Below the pieces are notes generated by a model, which was given only the letters and a program-made list of their open reading frames with translations, was not told the origin of the DNA and did no database searches. Made by a program: the position numbers and the translations under genes. From assembly GCF_046524175.1 (NCBI RefSeq), contig NZ_JBEFZF010000002.1, forward strand, positions 310,001 to 374,000: a stretch of DNA of 64,000 nt. Direction: 5' to 3'. This DNA is from Spongiivirga sp046524175 (GTDB taxonomy: Bacteria > Bacteroidota > Bacteroidia > Flavobacteriales > Flavobacteriaceae). Positions 53,100 through 61,704 of this stretch are shown in pieces. Position 1 is the stretch's first letter. Each line of letters opens with the position of its first letter.

Positions 53100-54248
53100 T
53101 TACCAGGTGGCTTTTTTTGGAGGATTATAGCGACTTATACTATCGAGTAGAGCTTTCATTTCCTGTCCGGTTTGCGGTAGCTGTTTTCGAGCCATATCCA
53201 TATGATTAATTGGGATTTCCTGCTGATATTGTTCAAAAACTGGTTTGGTCATTTCTAATGCATAATTAGGGATAGTTCTGCCCCTTCTAAAAGCAGCTAT
53301 CGGAATTTTAGCTTCCACAATTCCGTCATCTTCATTGCTTGGGTGTTGAGCCAAAATAGCGCCATTCGGGCCAACAATTACCGATTCTCCGGCTTTATAA
53401 CCAGAACTTAAGGGTAAAGTAAAATTAGCCATAGCCGAATAAAAGTCATTACTCCATGCAGTAAAAACCACATCTTCTACAGCAAACATAGTGGCAGTCC
53501 GTAGCATTATTTCGGTGCCCCGCATGGCAAAAGCAGCATAAATAAAAGGATCAAATTGCACAGTGCTTACTGCAATATTTCCGAACTCAGTCTGTAGTAC
53601 AGGAAACTCTTCTTCAATACCATATTTTTCGCGATAGGCGTCACGTACCGATTCTACTGTAGTTGTAGTGATCTCTCTATCTTTATAGATGCGTTTAATG
53701 TTTCTAGATTTCCAAAAGGTTTTGGCTATTTTACCGTCTCTTCCCATCACGGTATTAATGCTTAAAATATGGTCCGGCCATGCGGTATCACGAACATAAC
53801 TTCCAAAAATGACATAGCAATCGCAATCTTGGGCAATTTTTCCGATACGCGCTGTTTCGGGACCGGGAACTTCAATAGTGAAAGGAAGTTTTTCTTGACG
53901 TGTACCTGAAGAATATCCTGTTAGTGGGAATTCATGGAATAAGATAAAATCGGGTTTATCACCTTCGGTCATGGCTTGCTTAGCCATTTTTTCCATGTAT
54001 TGAAGGTTCTCTTCAAGTCCTTCATCAATCGATGGGAAACTCGATAATGATTTTACTCTGGTTTGCATGACCTTAACAACTACTGAATCTTTTTCTAACG
54101 GGATTTTAGGGTACGTACCATTTTCAGCTACAAGTTTTGTAGTTAAGGGGTGCATGTCCTCTTTAGAGGCTACATTTTTTTTAGATTCTTTACAGGCCAT
54201 TAAAACTATAAATAGCACAATAGGTAGTAAAAGAGCTTTAAATTTCAT
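53100..54248 (-). CDS. Nitrilase-superfamily lipoprotein with Cys to Ser change
   Basis: 382 residues with a lipoprotein signal (LLPIVLFIVLMAC, Cys19). Fold landmarks: ILFHEFPLTGY with Glu106, PGPETARIGKIAQDCDCYVIFGSYV, DGKIAKTFWKSRN with Lys176 or Lys180 as the lysine, and GNIAVSTVQFDPFIYAAFAMRGTEI, where the position of the catalytic Cys (ICYD in active members) is Ser228. Active nitrilases, amidases and carbamoylases need Glu-Lys-Cys, so this may be inactive or have altered chemistry. First gene of the minus operon 50111-54248. Exported location is unusual for the family. Confidence 0.8.
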   Translation of the reverse strand: MKFKALLLPIVLFIVLMACKESKKNVASKEDMHPLTTKLVAENGTYPKIPLEKDSVVVKVMQTRVKSLSSFPSIDEGLEENLQYMEKMAKQAMTEGDKPDFILFHEFPLTGYSSGTRQEKLPFTIEVPGPETARIGKIAQDCDCYVIFGSYVRDTAWPDHILSINTVMGRDGKIAKTFWKSRNIKRIYKDREITTTTVESVRDAYREKYGIEEEFPVLQTEFGNIAVSTVQFDPFIYAAFAMRGTEIMLRTATMFAVEDVVFTAWSNDFYSAMANFTLPLSSGYKAGESVIVGPNGAILAQHPSNEDDGIVEAKIPIAAFRRGRTIPNYALEMTKPVFEQYQQEIPINHMDMARKQLPQTGQEMKALLDSISRYNPPKKATW

Positions 54249-54249
54249 A

Positions 54250-54286
54250 GTAATTTATTAATCGATTAATTCAATAAAGTTAATAA
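54250..54286. promoter_or_regulatory. Weak TTAA-rich operator candidate upstream of the nitrilase-like gene
   Basis: Cores ATTAA at 54257 and 54265 and GTTAA at 54279, spacing 8 and 14 bp, so it departs from the 9-7-9 rule. ATTAATCGATTAAT is itself a palindrome. It lies directly before the start codon at 54248 and may be a degenerate member of the array set. Confidence 0.35.
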
Positions 54287-54512
54287 GCATAGCAGCATAC
54301 GTTTTCATTAATACTTCGCACAGTTATGTATATTAAAGGTATATATAGGAAGGTGCTAGAGCCGTTTCATCCATTTTGGAGGTAGGCAGATTAATATGAT
54401 CCAAATACCTCTGGTACGTAGTATCCCGGTAGCTTAAAAAGATTATTGCTGCGTGATCTTACCGAACCGAAATAAACGTCACTAGGTAAAAACTGTTTCC
54501 TGTTGAGACTGT

Positions 54513-55382
54513 CTATCGACCCCAACCCGCACCAGCTTCACCCTTTTGTAAAGCCCTTACTTCTGCTACGTCTTTTGGCGGATTTAGCCATTGTGGCTTA
54601 TCGGCCTTGGCCCATTCCATTAACGCTTTCGGAAATTCATCATGGCTTTCAACCCGCCAAGAGTGCAAGTGAATGATAGCTTTGGTATCCGGCATACCTG
54701 CCCACGCAGGTAAAGCGCCATAACGTTGCCATGCCATTTGGTAAGGTTCTTCGACACTACCTTCCGGCTGGATGAAAAAATCATAGTTTTCCCAAGCTTG
54801 GTATTGCTTTCCTGAGGGTAAAGGAAAGTCTAGATATACTTGGGCGTTGTAAATGTATCCATCACCCATTTTACGATAAGGAATACCGTCTTCCGATTTT
54901 ATGAACTGCACACGGTCACCAACGCCTTGTTCGACATCACCATAAATTCTATCATTCTCAAATCTGTAGGTAATCATTTGATAGGGATAGGCTATAGGCT
55001 TTACTTCTTGACCATTATATTCTTTCAGTACTTCACCAGTTTCTGCATCGGTATAGGCAAACGTTTTTCTGGTCAAATGAGTTACCTTACCATCAGCTTC
55101 GTCAGGCCATATGATGGTAGAACTATCAAAACCGATAAGACCGAATAGTTTTTTGCCTGAAGGATATTCATATACGGCACCATCAGATATCCAATGTACA
55201 GGTTTACCGGTACCTGCCCGGGAATCTATCCAAGTTTTAAGTGGTTCGGCAGCATTTTGATAAGACGCCTTGTCCGCCCAAGGATGAACGGCTTCAACAG
55301 TGGTTTCTTCTTCGGCTGTTTTTGTTTCTGTTTTACAGGCAAAGAGGGTAACAAACAAAAGGATGAGGATTCTAAATTTCAT
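54513..55382 (-). CDS. DUF1838-like lipoprotein (paralogue B)
   Basis: 289 residues with lipobox LLFVTLFAC (Cys15). Very similar to the protein at 33193-34068: VHWISDGAVYEYPSGKKLFGLIGFDSSTIIWPDEA, KTFAYTDAETGEVLKEYNGQEVKPIAYPYQMITYRFENDRIYGDVEQGVGDRV, LDFPLPSGKQYQAWENYDFF and WLNPPKDVAEVRALQKGEAGAGWGR. The pair looks like a recent duplication. Divergent to the DoxX gene across array 55464-55503. Function unknown. Confidence 0.68.
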   Translation of the reverse strand: MKFRILILLFVTLFACKTETKTAEEETTVEAVHPWADKASYQNAAEPLKTWIDSRAGTGKPVHWISDGAVYEYPSGKKLFGLIGFDSSTIIWPDEADGKVTHLTRKTFAYTDAETGEVLKEYNGQEVKPIAYPYQMITYRFENDRIYGDVEQGVGDRVQFIKSEDGIPYRKMGDGYIYNAQVYLDFPLPSGKQYQAWENYDFFIQPEGSVEEPYQMAWQRYGALPAWAGMPDTKAIIHLHSWRVESHDEFPKALMEWAKADKPQWLNPPKDVAEVRALQKGEAGAGWGR

Positions 55383-55463
55383 ATGATGATTTTAAATGTT
55401 TTTCTAGAGTAAGAATCGAGTTTAGCAAGGAATGCGAATAAGATTCGGTAATAAAATTAATCA

Positions 55464-55503
55464 AAATTAGTTAATTTAATTAATTATTAACATAATTAAT
55501 TAT
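55464..55503. promoter_or_regulatory. Operator array with four TTAA cores (9-7-9), divergent
   Basis: Cores start at 55470 (GTTAA), 55479 (ATTAA), 55486 (ATTAA) and 55495 (ATTAA), preceded by AAAATTA. It sits between the DUF1838-like gene (start 55382, minus) and the DoxX gene (start 55603, plus). A box TACATTCG at 55504-55511, close to the Bacteroidota TAnnTTTG consensus, follows at once on the plus side. Confidence 0.8.
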
Positions 55504-55602
55504 TACATTCGTATCATTGATGTGGAAAAAGCTAAAATTTCAAAAGTAAGATAACCATAATAGGATTGCATAAATCACTATCAGCACTAACACTTTATAC
55601 AG

Positions 55603-56016
55603 ATGATTTTTAAAACATTAAACAAATTAGAAAAGTTCAAAGACTATGCCCCGGTAGGAATTCGATTCATATTTCTGTTATATTTTATTTTGGCTGTTGA
55701 TCACCAATCGTTCATGCCTAGTAATGTTGAGAAATTTGCCGGCAATCTAGCGGAAATGAATTGGCCAATGTCAACTTTTCTGGCCTACCTAGCAAGTTGG
55801 AGTGGCATTATTGCATATGTCTTTGTAATTATCGGTTGGAAAACAAGATTAGCCAGTATTCCTATCGTAATTTATTTTTTGGTGGCGGTTTTGGGGTTTC
55901 ATGCTGCTAAAGGACATGGTATTAGTGAATCTATGTCAGCTACGGTTTTGTTGGTCATGGGTATTTTTTTATTGTTGAATGGACCTGGAAAGCCATCAAT
56001 TGACGAAGGACTATAA
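55603..56016 (+). CDS. DoxX-like membrane protein
   Basis: 137 residues, four hydrophobic helices: GIRFIFLLYFILAVDHQSF, MSTFLAYLASWSGIIAYVFVIIGW, LASIPIVIYFLVAVLGFHAAKGHG and MSATVLLVMGIFLLLNGPG. Layout fits the DoxX family. Function is not known; DoxX proteins have been linked to membrane redox and sulfur chemistry. First gene after array 55464-55503 in plus direction, followed 25 bp later by a CpcT-like gene. Confidence 0.72.
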   Translation: MIFKTLNKLEKFKDYAPVGIRFIFLLYFILAVDHQSFMPSNVEKFAGNLAEMNWPMSTFLAYLASWSGIIAYVFVIIGWKTRLASIPIVIYFLVAVLGFHAAKGHGISESMSATVLLVMGIFLLLNGPGKPSIDEGL

Positions 56017-56041
56017 GTTTATTTTTTAAAGATTATTCAAT

Positions 56042-56725
56042 ATGAAAAATGTTTATATATTTTTATTACTGACCATTGGTTTAGTAAGCAATGTGCAATG
56101 CCAGTCAAATACGAATGACCTAGAGACCATGAAAAAAGAGGTAGCCATGCTTCTTAACGGTGATTTTGACAATGAAGATGAGGTTTTAGAAGACTTACGC
56201 ACGAATGCACCAAAAGAGAAAACCCACATGCGTATTAATCGCTCTTTTATAAAAATTGACGCACCTCATATAGCAGATTATGCGATTGTATCAGCTACAA
56301 ACTACAAAGAGGAAATATGGAAATTTGACACCAAAGAATTTTTGGTTTGGGTACTTAGAGACGGAGAAGAAAAAGGTACTATAAAGATGATTCCGCTTAA
56401 TTTTAAAAAGCCTGAAGATTTCATGGCCTATTCAAAAGAAGCCGATAAATTGAAAGAAATCTCAAAAGAAAGTCTATTTGAAGAAGCAACAGAAAAACAA
56501 TTTCAGTTTATTTGGCATAAAGACGACACAGGAAATGGATATACCGCTATCAGTAAGCCTTTTCGAATGTTAAATAAAAAGTCGAATAAAATGGTAAGCT
56601 GGACCTGGAAAATGCAGCTTAACCAAGATTACTTACTTATGGAGACTAAAGGAGTTGCTGATGATGGTGAGGTATTTGACAAACCACCCTTTGGTATGGT
56701 ATACAATCTTAAGAGATTGAATTAA
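56042..56725 (+). CDS. Divergent CpcT/CpeT-like protein, exported
   Basis: 227 residues with signal MKNVYIFLLLTIGLVSNVQCQ. Related pattern: METMKKEVAMLLNGDFDNEDEVLEDLRTN-like start, MRINRSFIKIDAPHIADYAIVSAT, FDTKEFLVWVLRDGEEKGTIKMIPLNF, and the ending PPFGMVYNLKRLN. The YRQR-type motif is missing, so it is a distant member. The protein at 56821-57534 is its closest relative here (shared KTEFLVW and YNLKRLN/YRLKRVN). Followed by a strong terminator. Confidence 0.6.
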   Translation: MKNVYIFLLLTIGLVSNVQCQSNTNDLETMKKEVAMLLNGDFDNEDEVLEDLRTNAPKEKTHMRINRSFIKIDAPHIADYAIVSATNYKEEIWKFDTKEFLVWVLRDGEEKGTIKMIPLNFKKPEDFMAYSKEADKLKEISKESLFEEATEKQFQFIWHKDDTGNGYTAISKPFRMLNKKSNKMVSWTWKMQLNQDYLLMETKGVADDGEVFDKPPFGMVYNLKRLN

Positions 56726-56756
56726 CAGTTCGTGGTTGTAAACAATATATATAGTA

Positions 56757-56790
56757 TTTAGGCGGGTCATATGACCCGCCTATTTTTTTG
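56757..56790 (+). terminator. Rho-independent terminator after the CpcT-like gene
   Basis: A perfect palindrome at 56759-56782, TAGGCGGGTCAT with its complement, forms a stem of about ten base pairs with a tight loop, followed by seven T (56784-56790). It lies 31 bases after the stop at 56725 and separates the plus gene from the convergent gene at 56821. Confidence 0.88.
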
Positions 56791-56820
56791 TTTAGTGCGG
56801 TGTTGACCGGTTCAAAAAAA

Positions 56821-57534
56821 CTAGTTGACCCGTTTTAATCGGTAAGGAGCTATCCCAGGGGTACTGTAGATAATTTTACCGTCATCATCCAATCCATTTA
56901 CCTCTGCGAACATGCCGCCTTCATCTAGTTCATATTCCCATTTAAAATTGAGTAATTGTTGTGTGGTGGTAGAAAACACCTTACAAGGTTTATTTCTTCC
57001 TGAAAATCCTGTTTCTGTAGGTGTCCATACAATGTGACATATGGCGCCACTTTTTCCATCTTCTAAGTCTTCAGGTCCAAAACCCGATAGTTTTACAGAA
57101 TCTCTTACATGCGGTATCTTCGATTCTATATCTTTAAACTTCTTAGGTCGCATAGTAATAGTTTTTCCATTGGTGTCCTCCTCAAAAATCCAAACTAAAA
57201 ATTCCGTTTTGTCAAAGTACCAGGGTTTGTCATCATGACCATTATATCGCGTTGAACCCACTAGTATATACTTGCCCACTTTTGGGGCATTTACTCGTAC
57301 GAAAATCCGGTTTACACGACCATGTTTATCATCTTCAGGGATACTGTCCTCTTTTTGATCAGCTCGCATTTGGTCAATACTATCAAATTCGCCTGAAAAC
57401 ATGGTAAGTAGTTTTTCAATAGGAGCTTGTTCAACCAAGGTTGTCTCAGCTTGAGGTTGTTTTTTTTCTACATTTTTACAACCTATTAAAGCTACTAAGG
57501 GTAGTAGCATAAGAATAACGTTGATTTTTTTCAT
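56821..57534 (-). CDS. Divergent CpcT/CpeT-like lipoprotein
   Basis: 237 residues with lipobox LVALIGC (Cys19). EKLLTMFSGEFDSIDQMRADQKED, HGRVNRIFVRVNAPKVGKYILVGSTRYNG, FDKTEFLVWIFEEDTNGKTITMRPKKF and IAPYRLKRVN align with the protein at 56042-56725, and the first segment with CpcT/CpeT (GEFDSIDQ). It keeps two cysteines in GAICHIVW and NKPCKVF. Convergent to its paralogue across the terminator. Role unknown; a binding protein is likely. Confidence 0.6.
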   Translation of the reverse strand: MKKINVILMLLPLVALIGCKNVEKKQPQAETTLVEQAPIEKLLTMFSGEFDSIDQMRADQKEDSIPEDDKHGRVNRIFVRVNAPKVGKYILVGSTRYNGHDDKPWYFDKTEFLVWIFEEDTNGKTITMRPKKFKDIESKIPHVRDSVKLSGFGPEDLEDGKSGAICHIVWTPTETGFSGRNKPCKVFSTTTQQLLNFKWEYELDEGGMFAEVNGLDDDGKIIYSTPGIAPYRLKRVN

Positions 57535-57606
57535 TTTAATATCGGTGTTTATTATGATTTATTTGTCATGCTGTTAACATGGCACTCAGTTTTTTCATAT
57601 GTGATA

Positions 57607-58602
57607 TTAGTCAACTAACTCAATAAATTCAATCCAGACCCCATCAGGTGATAAAACTGAAAAGACTTTCATATTTCCGTAGGGCTCGATTCTTAATTTT
57701 TGTACTTCAGAGTTTAAAGTAAGTCCCCGTTTTTTTAAAGTTTCGGCATAGGTATTGGCATCTCTAACAGGAAAACGATACATCAATATTCCCAAGTTTG
57801 GCGGTTTCGCCATAGGTGAGCAATCCTTTCCTACTAGCTCATTCGTATGGAGGTATTCGATAGAACCAAAGTGGTCAGGGTCCGGTCGTACGATATCGAT
57901 GGGAACTGTAACGTCTTTGTTAATATTAGGAGGAATGCCTATCACATTATGACCAGCTTTACGATCAAGACCCGGGGTCTGAAAAAACATGTTAAAGCCT
58001 AGCTTATTGATAAAGAAATCATAGGAAGCTTCCATGTTCCGCACAATAACTGATGAATTGAATATTCTGCTCGTCTTTTTCATGTGATCAAAACCAACAA
58101 GTGGAGGAGCAAAGCGTTGCATAAATGCGATAACAATACCATCGGGTCCTTTCATTAAAACCTCAGATACGTCATATATATTAAAGGTGTATCTAAGTGG
58201 ATCACTAATACCGTTCCATCCGTTATCCTGAAGCTCTTTATACGTAACGTCCATATGATGAGTACGAAGATTAATATCAAAGATGCCCCCAGTATCCCAG
58301 ACATGAGCGCCAGATCGTATTTGTATTTGATCAGTATTTTTAAATTGAACAATACGCAAAAAACCTTCATGATCTCCTTCATTTTGCATAACCGTCTCTG
58401 ATATGATTACGTCCTCATTTAAATGCCATAGTTTTTTAAGGTCATTGCCGCCTTCATTTTCACTTATTACAATCCAACCACACACCGTTTCGAAAAAGTC
58501 AACCCATCGTTCTATATTAGAAACACTAAAAATAACTTCTTGAAACCCTTTAAGGTCCTTATCTGATTTTGTAAAGTGAAGGTTGTGTTTTATAGCGCTC
58601 AT
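57607..58602 (-). CDS. Two-domain VOC superfamily protein (paralogue)
   Basis: 331 residues, paralogue of the protein at 36062. FQEVIFSVSNIERWVDFFETVCGW, VWDTGGIFDINLRTHHMDVTYKELQDNGWNGISDPL, SRIFNSSVIVRNMEASYDFFINKLGFNMFF and NMKVFSVLSPDGVWIEFIELVD, which ends with the Glu that is often a metal ligand. No signal peptide. Upstream lies array 58667-58700, so it is under pathway control. Confidence 0.84.
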   Translation of the reverse strand: MSAIKHNLHFTKSDKDLKGFQEVIFSVSNIERWVDFFETVCGWIVISENEGGNDLKKLWHLNEDVIISETVMQNEGDHEGFLRIVQFKNTDQIQIRSGAHVWDTGGIFDINLRTHHMDVTYKELQDNGWNGISDPLRYTFNIYDVSEVLMKGPDGIVIAFMQRFAPPLVGFDHMKKTSRIFNSSVIVRNMEASYDFFINKLGFNMFFQTPGLDRKAGHNVIGIPPNINKDVTVPIDIVRPDPDHFGSIEYLHTNELVGKDCSPMAKPPNLGILMYRFPVRDANTYAETLKKRGLTLNSEVQKLRIEPYGNMKVFSVLSPDGVWIEFIELVD

Positions 58603-58666
58603 AGATTCAAATGTCTAATAAAAATAAACATGAAAATCTTTCATGTCATGAGTAAAGTTATAAATA

Positions 58667-58700
58667 ATTAACATTATTAACGATTAATTTTATTAATCAA
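58667..58700. promoter_or_regulatory. Operator array with four TTAA cores (9-7-9), VOC side
   Basis: ATTAA cores start at 58667, 58676, 58683 and 58692, exactly 9, 7 and 9 bp apart. It lies 65 bp upstream of the VOC gene start at 58602. Confidence 0.78.
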
Positions 58701-58800
58701 ATTATTTTCAGTGTTATTAGGGCATCACCAGAATACAAGAACAATTGGTCATTAAATAGGCCCATTGTGAATAGAATGATTAAGATATTTATAAAAAAAT

Positions 58801-58835
58801 AGTTAATAAAATTAACTATTAATATAATTAATTAT
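58801..58835. promoter_or_regulatory. Operator array with four TTAA cores (9-7-9), TonB receptor side
   Basis: Cores start at 58802 (GTTAA), 58811, 58818 and 58827 (all ATTAA), spacing 9, 7 and 9. A TATATTGG box at 58836-58843, close to TAnnTTTG, follows at once. It would control the TonB-dependent receptor gene. Confidence 0.78.
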
Positions 58836-58950
58836 TATATTGGTGAACTGTTTAAGCATAAATTATCCCTAAACAGCAACTATTAATCACATTGCAAGGC
58901 AGTAAAATCAATACTATTTGCAACTATTCAAAACCAATAATTTTAACTTT

Positions 58951-61602
58951 ATGAAGACAAGAAAAGTTATGAAATTAGTCTGTATGCTAAGCTTTTTGTT
59001 TTGCTCGGCGGGAGTTCTTGCCCAAATTTCGGGTACTGTTACAGACGAAACCGGCGTTCCTATTGAGGGGGTTGCCGTTCAAGTTAAAGGCACAAGTACG
59101 GGTACAGTTACCGGACAAGATGGTACTTATAGTATTAGTGCTAGCGAGGGGGACGTCCTAGTATTTTCTTACATTGGATTTGCAAGACAATCGATTACGG
59201 TTGGAAACCAAAGTACCATCGATGTACAAATGAAACCGGATGTAAGCAGATTGAATGAGGTTGTTGTTTCTTCAACCAGAAAACCAGTGCGTAAACTGCA
59301 AGCAACTACTGCAATTAATAGTATTGGCTCTGAAGAACTAGCAACTTTAAAGGCGGAGTCATTTACCGAAGCGATCCAGAATACGCCAGGTGTTACTATT
59401 GATGAAACACAAGGTAGAAAAGGGGGGTTTAACATTAGGGGTTTTCCCGGAGGTTCTATTTATACGACCACTTTAATTGATGGATTACCTGTTTCTGGAA
59501 TAGCAGCGTTATCAGGTGGCACGCAGGAATTTTATGGAATAGACCAAAATGTTCAAAACATAGAAGTTGTTAGAGGAGCAGCCGCTACGTTATTTGGTAG
59601 AGCAGCAGCGGCAGGCGCCATTAATATTATCTCAAAGACAGGAGGTACTGAGCATCATGGTAGTTTTTCAATAACAAAATATAGTAATAACTCGAGACAA
59701 GGGCATCAGTTTGAAGATGAAGTTGATTTTAGAACAGACTTTAACTTTAATGGTCCTATTAGTGACAAAATCCGATATAACATTGGGGGTTATTTGTTAG
59801 AAGATTCTGGAGTAAAAGAGCAATTTGCTAAAGATAGAGGTGCTCAAGTAAGGGCTAATTTTGACTACTTAATATCCGAAACTTCTTCCATACGTGTATA
59901 TGGTTCTACCTTTAACAACCAGTTTCAAAATGTAACCGATGGCCCATGGGATTTAGAGAATAACAGAATTTTGGATGGATGGCATCCCGCCAATACTTTC
60001 TTTAATGACGCTGGAAATTTAACTACAGCTTTTGGCGAAGTGGGTGTAAGACAAGGTTTCTTTAATCCTACTCCAGCAACAGATGCCAATACAGGGGCTG
60101 CTCTTAGAGATAACCCTGGAAGAAACAGAGAAAAGACTCGTGGAACATCAGTAGGAATAGACTTTAATCTAGACTTAGGCAACGGTTGGTTCTTAAATGA
60201 GCGTTTTCGTTATAATGATTTCAAATATTTAGATATCAATGAGTTTAACTTTTCCACCTTTTACGATGAGAATACCACTGTGAGTAGGTTTAATGGTCAG
60301 GCAGATAATCAGAATCGGGCGATAATTACTGAACACAGAATTTCTAAGCAAATAAAGGGAGAAACTGCCGAACATAACATTTCAGGAGGTCTTTATTATT
60401 CTGATGCAAAAAGAGATCGTTTAGGGATTAATTTTATTTATGGCTCAAGCGTTGCTTTCAGAAATCCAACCATTTCTGCCAATGGGTTTACAAGAGGGTC
60501 ATTTACAAATCCAAATTTACCGGCCACTTCATACATTTCTAACACATCATCGAATAGGCAAGAAACAAGTACAGGTTTGTTTATTGGAGATGAAATGACA
60601 TTTAATGATAAACTAAGTGTGAATGTTGCCTTCCGTTACGATTGGTTAAAATCAAGATTCAATAATGATCCTGAAGAAATAAGATCGACAGGAATTGATT
60701 TTGATCCGGGAACTTTTGAGGAGAATGAGTTGCAATTTAAAGATTTTTCTTATTCAATCGGAGCAAACTATTTATTAGGAGAATCATCTGCTGTTTACGC
60801 AAATTATGTTAGAGCGTTTTCATTGCCAGGTTCAATTAACCTAACGACTATCTTACCAGATGATAATGAAGTAGTAAACAACCTTGAGGTTGGGTATAGA
60901 GCAGGTCTTGGTGATTTGACAGTTGATTTCACACTCTTTAATACAAAAATAGATAATAGAACGGCGGTTATTTTTGACAGTAACCTTGGTGAGTTTGTTG
61001 AAAGACCAGCAGGATCAAACAAAGTATCTGGGGGTGAGATTTCGGCAATATATACTCCAAGTGCTATTCAAGGTTTAATTGTTAGAGGTGCATTAACACT
61101 TTCGAAATCAGAGTTCGATACTTTTTTAGAACCTCTTAACTCCGCAACTGATCCTAATAACGTGTTTGGTAGAACTGTGGTCACTGATGATACAGGGGCA
61201 CAAGCATTCGATTTAAAAGGTTTAGAAGCACCAAACAGGCCTAATACTATTTACAATATTAATATTGGGTATAACGCAGATAGATGGGGTGCTGATTTTG
61301 GTGGTATTACATATTCAGGTGCTTTTGCAGATATCTTAAACCTGATAGAGCTTCCAACCTTGTCTGAATACAATTTAGGGGCATATTACTCATTCCCATT
61401 AGATGATAATGAACTGAGAATTAGTATGCGAATCAAGAATTTATTTGACGGAGATAATGCGAGACAATTGGTCGTAGGTGGGCAAGCTACTGACGCTAGT
61501 TTAAGAGAATTACAAGCTAATCCTACTAGTGCTGGAAGAATATCATCAGCGGTATTCCAAAACCCAAAAAGAGTATTGTTTACTATTGGATATTCTTTTT
61601 AG
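58951..61602 (+). CDS. TonB-dependent receptor with CarboxypepD_reg-like N-terminus
   Basis: 883 residues from the ATG at 58951 (MKTRKVMKLVCMLSFLFCSAGVLAQ signal), preferred to a TTG at 58918. After the signal comes a carboxypeptidase-regulatory-like domain (about 25-105, ISGTVTDETGVPIEGVAVQVKGT), then the plug (TPGVTIDETQGRKGGFNIRGFPGGSIYTTTLIDGLPV, VEVVRGAAATLFGRAAAAGAINIISKTGG) and a beta barrel ending in LFTIGYSF with a terminal Phe. No SusD partner follows, so it imports a small molecule rather than a glycan, in the manner of siderophore or haem receptors. It is the only outer-membrane receptor of the cluster and has its own array. Confidence 0.95.
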   Translation: MKTRKVMKLVCMLSFLFCSAGVLAQISGTVTDETGVPIEGVAVQVKGTSTGTVTGQDGTYSISASEGDVLVFSYIGFARQSITVGNQSTIDVQMKPDVSRLNEVVVSSTRKPVRKLQATTAINSIGSEELATLKAESFTEAIQNTPGVTIDETQGRKGGFNIRGFPGGSIYTTTLIDGLPVSGIAALSGGTQEFYGIDQNVQNIEVVRGAAATLFGRAAAAGAINIISKTGGTEHHGSFSITKYSNNSRQGHQFEDEVDFRTDFNFNGPISDKIRYNIGGYLLEDSGVKEQFAKDRGAQVRANFDYLISETSSIRVYGSTFNNQFQNVTDGPWDLENNRILDGWHPANTFFNDAGNLTTAFGEVGVRQGFFNPTPATDANTGAALRDNPGRNREKTRGTSVGIDFNLDLGNGWFLNERFRYNDFKYLDINEFNFSTFYDENTTVSRFNGQADNQNRAIITEHRISKQIKGETAEHNISGGLYYSDAKRDRLGINFIYGSSVAFRNPTISANGFTRGSFTNPNLPATSYISNTSSNRQETSTGLFIGDEMTFNDKLSVNVAFRYDWLKSRFNNDPEEIRSTGIDFDPGTFEENELQFKDFSYSIGANYLLGESSAVYANYVRAFSLPGSINLTTILPDDNEVVNNLEVGYRAGLGDLTVDFTLFNTKIDNRTAVIFDSNLGEFVERPAGSNKVSGGEISAIYTPSAIQGLIVRGALTLSKSEFDTFLEPLNSATDPNNVFGRTVVTDDTGAQAFDLKGLEAPNRPNTIYNINIGYNADRWGADFGGITYSGAFADILNLIELPTLSEYNLGAYYSFPLDDNELRISMRIKNLFDGDNARQLVVGGQATDASLRELQANPTSAGRISSAVFQNPKRVLFTIGYSF

Positions 61603-61657
61603 TCGAGGATATTAAAATAGAAGTAGAGTTTTAATTACTGAGTTAGTTTGACTTATT

Positions 61658-61692
61658 AAACGGATAGCCCTTAAAAAGCTATCCGTTTTTTT
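61658..61692 (+). terminator. Rho-independent terminator after the TonB receptor gene
   Basis: An 11-bp perfect stem, AAACGGATAGC (61658-61668) with GCTATCCGTTT (61678-61688), loop CCTTAAAAA, then a T run. It lies about 55 bases after the receptor stop and just before the next VOC gene, so that gene needs its own start or read-through. Confidence 0.9.
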
Positions 61693-61704
61693 AAACGGAC
61701 AAAT

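Larger units (their letters stand above)
58603..58950. other. Divergent regulatory region with two operator arrays
   Basis: A 348-bp gap between the VOC gene (minus) and the TonB receptor gene (plus). It contains two separate four-core TTAA arrays, 58667-58700 nearer the VOC gene and 58801-58835 nearer the receptor gene. No frame or RNA gene is visible between them. The receptor ORF could begin at a TTG at 58918, but its first codons do not form a signal peptide. Confidence 0.6.

Noticed and set aside
54250..54286. A tenth member of the TTAA operator set upstream of the nitrilase-like gene.
   Set aside because: The core spacing is 8 and 14 bp, not 9-7-9, so it is listed only as a weak candidate.
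24652..57534. CpcT/CpeT-like genes as evidence of phycobilisomes or a cyanobacterial origin.
   Set aside because: No phycobiliprotein, linker or bilin synthesis gene is visible; most copies carry Bacteroidota signal or lipoprotein sequences, and the surrounding genes are flavobacterial in character.
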